The position numbers and the translations under genes are program-made. DNA of 64,000 nt, taken from contig CM042558.1 in the NCBI GenBank assembly GCA_023630585.1, positions 9,024,800 to 9,088,799 of the forward strand. The letters are read 5' to 3'. The stretch's first letter is position 1, and each line of letters starts with the position of its first letter. The notes below the pieces were generated by a model, which did not search any database, was not told the DNA's origin, and worked only from the letters and a program-made list of their open reading frames with translations. Source of the stretch: Cranoglanis bouderius (taxonomy: Eukaryota > Chordata > Actinopteri > Siluriformes > Cranoglanididae). Shown one piece after another: positions 47,501-61,237 of the stretch.

Positions 47501-49441
47501 AAGAATAAAGTTAATGTTTTGGAATGGCCAAGTCAAAGTCCTGATCTTAGTCCAACAGAAATGTTGTGGAAGGACCTGAAGCAAGCAGTTCATGTGAGGA
47601 AACCAAGTCGAATCCAACCGATGTGCAGGACTGATCAACAGTTACCGGAAATGTTTAGTTGCGGTTATTGCTGCACAAGGGGGTCACACCAGATGCTGAA
47701 AGCAAAGGTTCACATACTTCTGCCACTCACAGATATGTAATATTGGATCATTTTACTCAATAAGTAAATGATCAAGTATAATACATTTCTCATTTGTTTA
47801 ACTGGGTTCTCTTTGTCTACTTTTAGGACTTGTGTGGAAATATAATGATGTTTTAGCTCATATTCATGCAGAAATGTAGAAAATTGTTATGGTAAAATAA
47901 ATTGTTCTTAAACTTTTAAGCACCACTGTATATATCACTAGCTGTTAGAGAAACAAGAGGCCCTGTGGTGTCCTGTAATGATTTAACCATTTGTATTTGT
48001 GTGTAGATTCTACAGGATGCTGCAGGAGGCGCTATAGCTATTGGCAACCATGATATTCGAGCAAACGGCTTCAGACCCAGCCAGCAAGATGTGTATGAGT
48101 TTATTAAGCAGTGTGGAGAAGCAGATCCTTCACGAGTAAGTCCTCTGCACATGTCTGGTTATGTACTCAGTCTACTCTAGTACTTAATAATGGATTTCCT
48201 GTTGACTTAGCCTGTCTCATTTGATTGGATCTTAATACTAAGGTGATTAACACAATATGAAAGTGACATGTGAAGGCCAGTGTATGGTAACCCATACTTG
48301 GAATTTGTCCTCTGCATTTAACCCATCCAAGTTAGTGCACAAACATTAGGAGTTGTGAGTAGTGAACACACTACAAACCGTGAACACACCCGGAGCAGTG
48401 GGCAGCCATTTTTGCTGCGGCGCCCGGGGAGCAGTTGAGGGTTAAGGGCATTGCTCAAGTGCCCAACGGTGGCAACTTGGCAGTGCTGGGATTTGAACTC
48501 ATGACCTTCTGATCGGTAGCCCAACTTCTTAACCACCGAGCTACCACTGCCCCATATATTAGTTAATCTTCATCTCAGTTATTAGCAAGAGAAAAAAATT
48601 GACCTTACAGAAAAATACTTTTACCTGTTGGGTAATAAATTCTGAACAAAGTCCATCTAATTTAAATATAATTGTAATAATGTGATTAAATTTATAAATA
48701 TAAAAATGTAAATTTGCATCTGGATTTCTGTAAAGCTGCTTTGTGACAATGTCCATTGTTAAAAGTGCTATATAAATAAAATTGAATTGAATTGAATTAA
48801 AGAACTTGGACATGTCCAGAGAGTTTCATATTGTTTCATAAAAAATTCTTAATATTTGACTATACCAGGCGTGTCCCATATGTCCAGCATCATCTGGCTA
48901 TTGTATAATTTTACATTTTTACAGACCACGATGTATCTGAGCAGGGAAGAACGAATCCAAATAATACTACTCATAGGAAATGCAAACATGTTGTTCTCTT
49001 TGACTGAAAATGAAAGGTTTTGCTTTTCTATAAATAAAAGCTTTTGTTTTGCCATAGAAAAAAATCTCCTATGATGCTGGACTTATGGAACACGTTATAC
49101 ATGTGGCATATAGACCAGGACAAACTGTAGATGTTAAGAAAGACATTGAGTTCTCTTTGATGCAATCTGTCAATCATGGTGAAAAAGATACATAAAGTAT
49201 ACAGACAGAGTCTTAGTGTAACACACAAGTCTTCTTCCTGTGTTGCTGTGTTTGAGCAGCTGCCATTTATCGAGGCTGCACTCAGAAGTCACTACAGGGT
49301 TCACGACAGTCGAGAGCTGGGCTACGGAAAACTTCGCACCCTGGCAGACTTCGCCAAGCGGCAGAAGGAGCTGTGTGATGGGGCCAGTTTCAGTGTTGTG
49401 CGCTATGAATGCCCTCTGCTCCCTAAAGAGCCAGAGTGAGC

Positions 49442-49489
<48 letters not shown>

Positions 49490-50659
49490 GCACACGCACG
49501 CACACACGCACACATACTGTACACTGTGTGTTATTAGATAGACTTTATTTATCAGCTGTGTGTAAATGTTTTCGTAGGCCGAACTGAATTAGAAATTCCC
49601 ACCAGATTGAATAAAGTTTCAGTGATGCTGATTTTCTTCATGCTCACGTGTTTACGTTGATAAAAGCAAATCACCTGTAAATTACAAAACGTCTTCAAGG
49701 CACAGCCGATTCACATTTAGGAATGCCTACAACACTCCATAAAAGGCAAACATCACAGAGAGCTAAAAATGACAAAATGACGACTAAACGGTGAAAGAGC
49801 AGTCTTGTGCTAAATCTTCCAGTAATGCAGCTCAACCATTGCAGTGCATTAGCTACAACAGGCACACACTAACTCTCACTCCTGTTATATGGTGGCATTA
49901 CTTTTGTCCAAATTGAATGGGGTATCTCTTATGAAATGTCAGTTTCACAAAATTGTCATTAGATTTTGTGCATGCAATTGAAATAATTAAACTACTCAAA
50001 CCGTGTAGTGTAATCCATATATGAAATTGCAGTAACTTAGGACAATTATACAGTTCGAAGCCTATCGATCATGGTTGTGAATTGGCGTGGAGAAAATGCT
50101 GATGCTCTTTTATGATGCTAAAAATCATAATCCTTTAACGTCTATGCTGATCCATATAAATGTATCATTTCTCTGCGTCTCAGGGACATGGATACGGTGG
50201 GCTTGCTGGGGGACGTGAGCCGAGAGCAGGCAATGGCGAGTCTCCTCTCTGCTCCACTGCTGGAGGACTTGGCTGAATGGAGCCAGTGGGAGCTGGTCTT
50301 TCAGCCCAATCATGGACCACTCAAACACTTCATTGACAAATATTGCAGTATGTCACCACAGCTACATGAGAGAGAGACTGACAATCTGTAACAATACTGT
50401 TTATTACATGGCTTTGGTTATTTGTCCCTTGTCTCTTTGACAGTTGCAGCCTAAGTATACTGTAATTGATTACACAAGTCCTACGAGGCCTCAAGGATCA
50501 AGTCAACGTTTTAGTTTTAGACTTGTGAAGCAGAAGTTGCCTAGATATGATGTCATTTATTTAGCAAAACAGCAGGAATGTGGCAGACAATGATATTACT
50601 GTATTTGTATGGTGGTCTGACATAAACCATCAGATAACTTTGGATTCTGGAAAATAGGC

Positions 50660-50691
<32 letters not shown>

Positions 50692-53600
50692 TTATACTTA
50701 TTTATACTATTTATACTACAAATATACTTTGACATTACTACTTTAAGAAAGCATACAGTGGGGTCCAAAAGTCTGAGACCACATTGACAGTCTGGGATTC
50801 TTTTTTTTTTTTCATTTAAAATTGGAAATAAACAAATGGTTTTAGAATTTTGAAATATTTAACACAAAAAAATTAAATGTTCAATATCTTGAATAGTTAA
50901 TATTCAAGATTCTGCACAATTTCTAGGTCTCTATGTAAATGAAAACAAATGTGTGATATTGACCATGTTAACTGCTTTGTACAAAAGGTCAGATTTTCCT
51001 CATGCCAGCTCGAGTGCACACAAGTTTCAGTGGAATTTCAGTGGAATTGTAATGAATTTTTTAAATACAGTTTTCTCACCTTTTCACATTTAGAGGTAAA
51101 CATATTCTCGTTAAGCTACATGCAAAAGAGAAACATATTTCAGTTCGGCAAAACATGTAGTTGACATCTTTCAAAAGAAAGTGTGTGGGAAAATTGATAT
51201 GTAAATTGCCTCAACCATCGTGTTTTTTCCCCTCACACAGTATGGAGCAGCTTCTGTTTGTATTCAACTCTTTTCTCTCACCCACTTACATCAGATCTTT
51301 ATGTTTGTTTGAAGCAGGTAACACAGACCTGCTGGCTTTGGAGGTGTCTCCTGGAGTGCTGTTGAGGATCACCTCCATCACTGGTGATAAATTCTTCTCT
51401 GAAGCCACCCAGGCCCTTGACGCTGCAGGCACCGCCGGTCACCTGGTGTCCATCGTGGTGGCTGATGGGATTTCAAACACCCCTACAGCACTGCTGGCCA
51501 ATCACATGGAGAGTTCACTAGCAGCAGCAGCTGCCAGAGAAGGTAGGAGCTTGTGTTCGGACAGTCTCTCACTTGGCATTTAATCATGTCACCCTCACTG
51601 TTTTCACCAACTAGTGTTAAATGGAATGGTCATGTGGTCATGTCAAGTGGTGTGTTGGGCTGTTTAAAAAAATCTTGTTAATTTCAATGTGAAATGAGGT
51701 TTAGCCAGTTATAGTTACATTTAATTTTATGGACCGTCCACGAGACACTTATTAGACTTATTATCAGACTTGACTTATGTGGAGTTTCTGCCATGGTAGT
51801 TCATGTGAAAAATATTATTGTAGAAACAATAATGTATCAGAACAAGCACATTAATATAAACCAATTATTTGAATATAGCTGGCACTCTAATAGAAAATTA
51901 ACCAACATAGAATTCAACAGCACTGTAGTGTTGTAATGTTAAATTAATAATAATTTATAATGATAAATCAACATAATGTTATATGATTTATAATAGTGAT
52001 GAATGCTCTAATCTTGTTTGAGAAATACACTCACTGAGCACTTTATTCGGAACACTATACTAATTCAGTGTAGGGCCTCCCTTTGCTCAACAAGGTGTTG
52101 GAAACATTCCTTTGAGATTCTGGTCCATGTTGACATGATTGCATCACACAATTCCTGCAGATTTTTCAGCTGCACTTTCATGCTGCAAATCTCCCGTTCT
52201 ACCACATCCCAAAGATGTTCTGTTGGATTCAGATCCAGTGACTGGGAAGGCCACTGAAGAACATTGAACTCATTGTCATGTTCATAAACCAGTTTAAGAC
52301 GACTGACACGGTGCAATATCATGCTGGAATTAGCCATTAGAAGATGGGTAAATTGTGACAGTAAAGGGATACACATGATCAGCAGCAATACTCAAATAGG
52401 TTGTTGCATTCAAGCGATGATTTGTTGTATTAATGGGCCCAAAGTGTGCCAAGAAAACATTCCCCACACCATTACACCACCTCCACCAGCCTGGACTGTT
52501 GACACAACGCATGTTGGGTCCATGGATTCATGCTGTTGGTGCCACCTGATGTGGTTTTCTGCTGTCGTAGCCCATCTGCCATGACATGTTGCGCATTCTG
52601 ACTGTAGCCTTTCTATCAGTTTGAACCAGTCTGGCCATTCTCTGTTGACCTCTCTCATCAGCAAGGTGTTTCCGTCCACAGAACTGCCACTCACTGAATA
52701 TTTTTTCTTTATTGCATCATTCTGAGTAAACTTTAGAGACTGTTGTGTGTAAAAATCCCAGGAGATCAGCAGTTATAGAAATACTCAAACCAGCCCGTCT
52801 GGCACCAACAATCATGCCACAGTCAAAATCACTGAGATCACATTTTTCCCCCCATTCTGAGGGTTGATGTGAACATTTATGCATTGCACTGCTGCCACAC
52901 GATTGGCTGATTAGATAATTGCATGAATGAGTAGGTGTACAGGTGTTCCTAATAAAGTGCTCAGTGAGTGTGTAATGGGATGCATTAATTTGCATTACTT
53001 TTTTAATAAACTGAAATAAACTATAAACTGTTTAATACAGATTTCCAGACTAGCCCTGTCTGCTTCTGCATGTACATTAATGCACAAAGTTGTAAATTGC
53101 TTTGTGGATATTGCTTTTTCTCCTTGACCACCATCTGGATCTTTCCCCACTCCAACACACAGTGAATGAAAACAGTTGTCAACTCGAATAGGAATTAATG
53201 TCTGAATCTGCTTTCTTTGACTCAGATCCATCCCTCGGCGAAGATGGATGCTCCTTCAGCACCGTGGCCAAGTTCGTGCTCGAGTGTGTAGCTCGGATGC
53301 CTACAAGGATCTGCAGGGAGCTGCTGCAACAGGTGTGGGGCTGATCCATCGTGCACAGTTTAAAAGTATAGAAAGGGTTTTCCACAAACAGGCATTCTGG
53401 GACATTTTAACAAGGATGTAGTTTTCTGTTTTGAGTAGCCAGATTCAGTGTAACTCAAATGAATAAGTGTTGTTCATGATAAACACTCACAGATAAACGT
53501 GGTTATATTACTGTAAAGAAGAGCAGGACACATAGTAAGTGGACAGATGAATCTTTGGGACTTTTACCATACGTCAGACTGTTAACCTGGTAGATGCTTT

Positions 53601-56600
53601 TTATACTTATTATACAGTACAACTGCCATAACAGAGTGTGAGGCATTACTCTCTTTCCCTGCTGGCACCTATCATGAAACCATTACATGTCACAATATGT
53701 TTCAGCTTGAACTTTGTTCATTATAATCATTTGATAATCATGTAGGTGTTTCTGGAGCCGCTCTCTCGAGTGCTGGGCCAGGCCAGGTCTAAAACTGTCC
53801 TCCTGGACGCAGCCAAGTCGGAGACAAGGTACCTCAACAAGCTCCATCAGCTGGGCATCCTGCTGGGCATCACTGAGTGGGCGAAGGACTTCCACACCAA
53901 ACTCATCTTACCCCCGACACCTGAGGTGCCCTCACAGGTTATTGGAAATCTCATTATTACCCTAAACCAGTTGCTTGTAGGGTGGTGCACTATGATGTTG
54001 CTTAATTATTATTGCAATATGGGTGTCTGGAATGTTGTTCTGGAATATTCTGTATTCTGCATCCTGACCAATCTCAGACTAAAATTTCCATGATGCTACA
54101 CATATAAATAACTTTGGCCAAAATAATGGAGGTTAGTGTTTATGTATGTAAGAAATAAAACATATACATAAACATAAGCTATATACTAGCTGCAGTATAT
54201 TACGGCAGTGATTTGAGGGTGTTAATTACCTTCCCTGCAGAACCTGCCGGCTGACTCTATGAGTGACGTATCCTCTGTGTTGAGTCAGGCTGATGGCGAG
54301 GATTTGTTGGAAGACTCTGTGCTCAGCTCTTTCTCCAGTTCCAAAGCCTTTCAGCAGGGTGAGCTTTGCTCCAAGTGCTTCAGAGCATCTTTTACTATCC
54401 ACTTCAGGAGAATATCGTTGTAACGTTTTCTCTCTGTACATGCAGATATTAACGGCAGCACCAGGGACGATGCCGAGGATGATGCAGATGATGAAGACCT
54501 CTTCGAACTGGCATCAGAGAAGAACGAGGAGGTAAACAGCAGTGTTGACAGTAAAGAGGAGGATGAGGAGGCTGAAGGTGTAGAAGAGCCTCCTGAAGGA
54601 CAATCGGACGGGGACGACCCTGTTAGTGAGCAGCTCAGCCAGCAGAGGGCCATCGTCGAGGACATCAGGTTCACCCACTTCCAGTCTTTTAATGGATTCG
54701 ATTTTTTTTCTGTCATGTTTAATTTCCCTGGAAACATTAATCGAAATCCAGGCATGATTTCAGTCGTTGTTCAGGCTATATACAGTCTGGTCTATAAGTA
54801 TACTGTATATGCATAATTGTATGTCAATATTTGTACAAATACATTAATAGAACTGGTTTAAATTTATTTATTTACGACTAGGCATTGCAATTAACAACAT
54901 CGATCTGAACAACTGATCTCTTTTTTAATTTAGTGTTAATATATTTTTGTTTAACGTTTAGTTTCAATAATAATAGTTTTATCTTATCTTGACACATGAA
55001 AATATCTTGAATATAATATTTAAATATTAAAATAATATTTTATCTAGTATTGCCTATTATAAGATTATTGACCCTAGATATTTTTTACTCATTTCAAACT
55101 TGAAATAGTCTTATTCTTTTGACAGAACAGTTTGCTTATGTCACATGTTTATTTCTTGAAAGAAGCCAAATTGTCTGTCAATAGAATAAGACAATTTCAA
55201 GTTTGAAATGAATAGATACACTATATGGCCAAAAGTTTTGGACACCTGACCGTCAGACCCATATGTGCTTGTTAAACATCCCATTCCAGATTTAGTTCCC
55301 CTTTGTTGTTAATAACCTTCACTATTCTGGGAAGGCTTTTGGATCCTGGCTGTGGGGATTTGTGTTCATTCAGCCACATGAGCATCAGTGAGGACGGGCA
55401 CTGATGTTAGGAGAGGAGGCCTGGTGAGCAGTCTGTGTTCCAGTTCATCCCAAATGTATTCAGTGTGGTTGAGGTCAGGACCCTGTGTAGGCCATTCAAG
55501 TTCCAACCTTGGCAAACCATGTCTTCATGGAGCTCGCTTTGTGCACAGGGACATTGTCATGCTGGAACATGTTTGGGCCTCTTAGTTCCAGTGAAGGGGA
55601 GTTGTAATGCTACAGCATACAAAGACATTCTATACAATTGTGCTTTCAACAGTTTGGGGAAGACCCACATATAGGTGTGATGGTCAGGTGTCCACAAATG
55701 TTTGGCCATATAGTGTATGTCTTGCAGGTCTTATATTTGTTATATAATAATCTCATAATGAGAAATATTAGACAACTTTTATTTTATACAAGATATCCTC
55801 CCTTGCGAAGATATTATTTTTGCAGTGTATTTTGTGCTTTCATTAGCTACTAGGCTAATTTAAAGGCTGCTTAATTGAAAAGATTTCCACAGCACACACA
55901 CTTTTCCTGCTAGCCATCTTCCACAGAAAATTCACATAAATCTTACAAAAAGAAATAACAGAAATGAATTAATCTGCATTTTACTTTATTTCAGTTTCTT
56001 TTCTTTCTTTTTTCATTTTGTTTTAGTTTCCATTAACTAAAAAACCTGTCTCTTGCTATCTGTGTTTTCAATATTCTTCATCAAAGCTGTTACACACAGC
56101 AGACATTTGACATTAATTTAAGGAAATATCATAATATTCCACTTCTTTCCGCTGAAAGTCCTTAAAATCTCCTTCTGATTGTCCTGTGTACCGTTTAGGA
56201 AAAATGAGTTTGGTGTGGGAGTGGAGCTGAACGAAGCAGGCCAGAACCTGATGAAGAAGCAACAGGCGAGGCTTGGCCGCAGTCTTGAACGGCTCTCCAC
56301 TGAACTCTACAGCAAAGACACACACTTCGTTCTGGAGCTCATTCAGGTTTGACTGCTAGAACATCACGCTTCCTGCTGGGAAGTTTTCTCTTACTATCTT
56401 GCTAACACAGTGTAAATAAGTCATTGGTCTTGTTTTATTCTGATAGTTATTAAGCTGTGTATCTTCTTATCTTTTTCATTATAGTTTAAGGCATCAAATA
56501 AATTGTGTGCTGTGAAATCACTGTGCTTTATCTGTGCACAGAATGCTGACGATAACAGCTACCCACTAGATGGAAAGGAGGATCCCGCGTTGGCCTTTGT

Positions 56601-59600
56601 AGTGCAGAAAGACTGCATCACCATTTTAAACAACGAGTGCGGCTTTGAGGAGAAGAACATGCGAGCTATCTGTGACGTGGGAAAGAGCACTAAGGGAAGA
56701 CATACTTGTGGATACATAGGTAAGCAACATACCAGTTCCATGCCAGCTCAAAGAATAGGTGCTGAATTACTCATTCAGGCATTATACATGCTTTAAGCTG
56801 CAGTACTGAACTTTTGCCTCTCTATCGCCATCTCTGTTTGAAACATAAAACTGCAAGTTACTTGCAGAGTTTCTATTTATTTATTTTATTGTTTACGTGC
56901 GTTGTGCTTTGGCACTGCTCCTCTGATGAATCTGATGGTTTGAGGTATTCATATGGGTTGTATATTAGCTCCAGTTCTTGACAACAGAGGTGGTGGCGGA
57001 TACGGTTTTCTTGGAGTAGAGGTGAGTCGCTCTCTCTCATACAGTCATGTGAAAAAAAGAAGTACAGCTCATGGAAATTGTTGTTTTTTTTTTGTTTTTT
57101 TTTTAACATATTTGGACAAGCAAACATTTGATCCTCTTTGAAACAGTGCCTATTAATAAAGGTGATACACTCTATCAAATGACACATTAAACTGACATTT
57201 TGTAGTCATTTTCACAATTTAAATTTACAAAAAAAACAACAGATCAGTCACATGGAAAAAGTAAGTAAACCCCTACATTTATCACACCTTCAAATCCATA
57301 AAATTAGAATCAGGTGTTGAAGATCGGGTGCCAGTTATTAGAACCTGCTTAGGTAATGCAGGTGGAAGCCTGTATTATTTATACCCCTCTCATATCTAGT
57401 GTCTGGTGTTCCCTTTGTTATTGAGGTCTGTGATGTCTTCATGCCAAGATCTAAAGAATTCTGTAAGGCCTTCAGAAAAAAGGTTGTGGACGCCTATGAA
57501 TCTGGCAAGGGATTTAAAAAGATCTCCAAATTATTTGAAATACATCATTCCACTGTAAGGAAAATAATCTACAATATTTCAAACGACTGCCAGTTTGTCC
57601 AGGACTGGCCGTCCCAGCAAATTCAGCCCAAGAGCAGACCGATTGATGCAAAAAGAATTCTCCAAGAACCCCAAAATTTCATCACAGGATCTGCTAGAAA
57701 GTCTTGCAACTGGTGTCAGAGTGCTTGCTTCTACAATCAGAAAGAGATTGCACAAATTTGACCTGCATGGGAGGCGTGCCAGGAAAAAGCCTTTGCAAGA
57801 CTACAGTTTGCCAATGAGCATATAGGCAAAGACCAGACCTTTTGGAATAATGTGCTCTGGACAGATGAATCAAAGATAGAGTTGTTTGGCCACAGTAACA
57901 GCAGACATGTTTGGCGCAGACCAAAGACAGCTTTTCAGGAGAAGCACCTCATACCAACTGTGAAGCACAGTGGTGGAAATGTTATGTTTTGGGGTTACTT
58001 CACTGCCTCAGGGACTGGACAGCTTGCATTCATTGATTCAACTATGAATTCTGCATCATATCGAAGATTGCTTGAAGATAACATGAGTCCATCTGTCCGA
58101 AAGTTGAAGTTAAACCGAAAGTGGACCTTTCAACAGGATAATGCTCCTAAGCACACTAGCAAATCCACCAAGGAATGGCTCAAAAAGAAGAACTGGAGGG
58201 TTATGGAATGGCCTAGTCAAAGCCCTGATTTGAATCCCATTTAAATATTGTGGGGGATTTGAAACGGGCAGTACATGCAAGAAAATCCTCAAACATCTTG
58301 CAATTGAAAGAATATTGCACGGAAGAGTGGTCAAAAATTCCAGCAAGTCTGGTGAACAATTATGCAAAACACCTACATGAAGTTATTTCTGCTAAAGGGG
58401 GCGATACTAGCTTCTGAGGCCAAGGGTGTACTTACTTTTTCCACAGAAGAATATCACATCTATTGATATATCTTTTGAATAAATGATTGAAAAAGCTATT
58501 TGCCATGTGGTTTTGTTCAAGTATATCAACTTTATTAATAGGCACTGTTTCAAAGATGATCAAATGTTTGCTTGTCCAAATATGTCAAAAAAGCCAACAA
58601 TTTCCATGGGGTGTACTTCTGTTTTTCACATGACTGTAGCTAGCAGAAAATAAGTGCAATTTACCAAATTGACCATAGCAAAAAAACAAAAAAACAACAC
58701 AGGAAATTCAATACCTAGCTGAATCAGGCGAACAAGTGTGCTAATGTTGGCTAGCTACCTGTTGAGCCACTGAAATATATTACTTGTTCAACAGAAAAAA
58801 AGCCATCTCAGCATCAGTCTTCAATCCCTTCAGATTAAAAAATGAACCTTCAGATCTTGGAGTTTTCGCAACCTCTCAAAAGCCTTGCCGATATTTATTT
58901 TCGTTTTAGCACGGGCTCTGTCGCTTTCCTTTGTGACTGCAGGCTCTGCTTAGTTCTAGGCTTCACCACGCAAAGGTGTGGTGACGTCAAAGGCCACGCA
59001 AATGACGTCAAAGTGACGATTCCTGCAGAGTCTGACCCGACAGCTCAAATTATAAATCATTATTATCAGCTTAATGTTGCGAATCAGGGTAAGGTAAGGA
59101 GACAGTTTTGAACACTGATTTTTTTAAAGTACTTACTCAATAATTGATTTTTGTTAATTTTCAACCAAAAAAAAGTTCGATAATACAGCTTTAAATAATC
59201 ATCAATTCACATCAAGCTTCATCCTCTTCCCCAGGAATAAATTACTTCTAGAAATCATAGAAAAACACTGCCAGGGTTTGTTGTAGTTTTACTACATTTT
59301 TTGTCGCTGCATGTTTTTTTGCTCACTGTAAAAGTATCTGGCTCTGCTGGGCACTTACTGGTTTCCACCATGTTCTTTTTATTTTGATTTTTTTTGTTAA
59401 CAGACTGAGATGGGGGAGTGAAGTGGTTTGGGGGGTGGGCTTTCTCAGCCACATAATACACTTGTGCAGAGGCCTTGGCTTAAACAGTTTCTTTTTATGT
59501 TGTACACATTTGTACAGGGTGTCCCCGAAGTCTCCATACATAGGGAAATTAACACTTTTTAACAAAACATCCTCTACATGATTGCCATTTCTTTGCGAAC

Positions 59601-61171
59601 ACAACTTTGGCTCCTAGTTTGGCAACAGTGTCATGTGTGATGTGTTTGCAATGTTTCCTGTTAAAGTCCATCGCAACATTGCGACAGCTTCCCCATCCAG
59701 CCTTGAGGATGATTATAATACTTTCTTCTTTTTTCAATGGCATTCTTAAAAGCTATCTGAATAAAATATATAATATAAACTAAGTATTAAAAAAATGGGA
59801 GACATTTTGCTAAAAAATGTGTTAATTTCCCATATGTATGTAGACTTTTGGGACAAACTATACTAGTAAGAATAAGAAAAATCAAGTATTGCACCTTTAA
59901 CTCTGCCACACAGTCAGATATTGCGCTTTGTAGAGAAACTAATCTGTGGAAACAAGCATGTGTACTATTATAAACAAGGTAGTATTAGTAGTCTATGTTG
60001 TAACCCATGAGTGTTGAGTTTTACTGATGTAAGATGTAAGAATACAGCATTTATCAGGTTTAAATTTTGCCTGTGAATAGTTTCGATTGCAGACCTAGAC
60101 TGTATAGTGAATGTTGTATTTTATGGTGTTTATAGTAAGAAACCATGCTGATGGGAAAATGCACTCTTTGCACTTGACTACAGTGCAAAAATCTGTTAGA
60201 AAAAGAAAAAAGTGCTTTCCATTGCCATGTTTTCAATTTCACATTGTCTTTGAGATGCCTTACGTTTTCTTTCTTTTTCAGTTTAATACTTTTTCATTGG
60301 AAAACTTTTTTTTTTTCATACAGGGCAGAAAGGCATTGGCTTTAAATCGGTTTTTAAAGTCACAGACTGTCCTGAGATCCACTCCAACGACTTCCATATC
60401 CAATTTGACAAGGCCAGCGGCCCCATGGGATACATCCTGCCTCACTGGGTGGAGGAAGAGAGGCCTGTGCCCTCTGTTGCCAAGGAGATAGCTGAGAAAA
60501 GGTTAAAAAAAGATTTTGTTTCTATTTAAACACAAGATATTGCAGTGTGTACTCTGACTATGTGTTCATACTTATTTTATGCCTAGTATATGCTACACAC
60601 TGCACATAGCTAAATACTTGCATGTAGTATTCAACGTAATAACATAGGTAAATAGTTTTTAGGGGCGTTCCAGCCTGTCAGTCCCAATGAAGGAGGCGTG
60701 GCCTCTGTGCCTGTCAGTCACAGTAGCGAAAGTATATCCTCTGTTTTTGCTGTAGAATAAATGTAAGTAGACGTGTCAGTTAATTTTGACATCCTGATCC
60801 TATCCCATCCCTTGCTTTTCCCGTAAAGCTGGACCACAAAGATCTTCCTGCCTCTTCGATCAGAGAGCTACCAGACCAAAAACCTTTTCCATGACGTGCA
60901 CCCATCTCTCCTGCTCTTCCTCCACCGTCTCCGCTCCATCTCTATCTACAGTGAGGTGAGCACGGCTTTGTCATTGTCACTACTGCACAGAAAAAAGCAG
61001 ATCTAAATGAGGAAGGCTCATGTTGTGTGTTTGGATTGTGAGACAGGCTGAGAAGAGAGTGGTGTCCATGAAGAGACGAGATCTGAGTAACAACATGCTG
61101 GAGGTGGAGCACACGAGTGGTGTGGAGCGCTGGCTGGTCGTCAAGAAAATACTCTATCCTAAGATGGTGAG

Positions 61172-61237
<66 letters not shown>

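Noticed and set aside
51161..51317. Longer version of the exon at 51318 (starting at the acceptor near 51240)
   Set aside because: Its phase does not agree with the previous exon ending 50347, while the acceptor at 51317 does.
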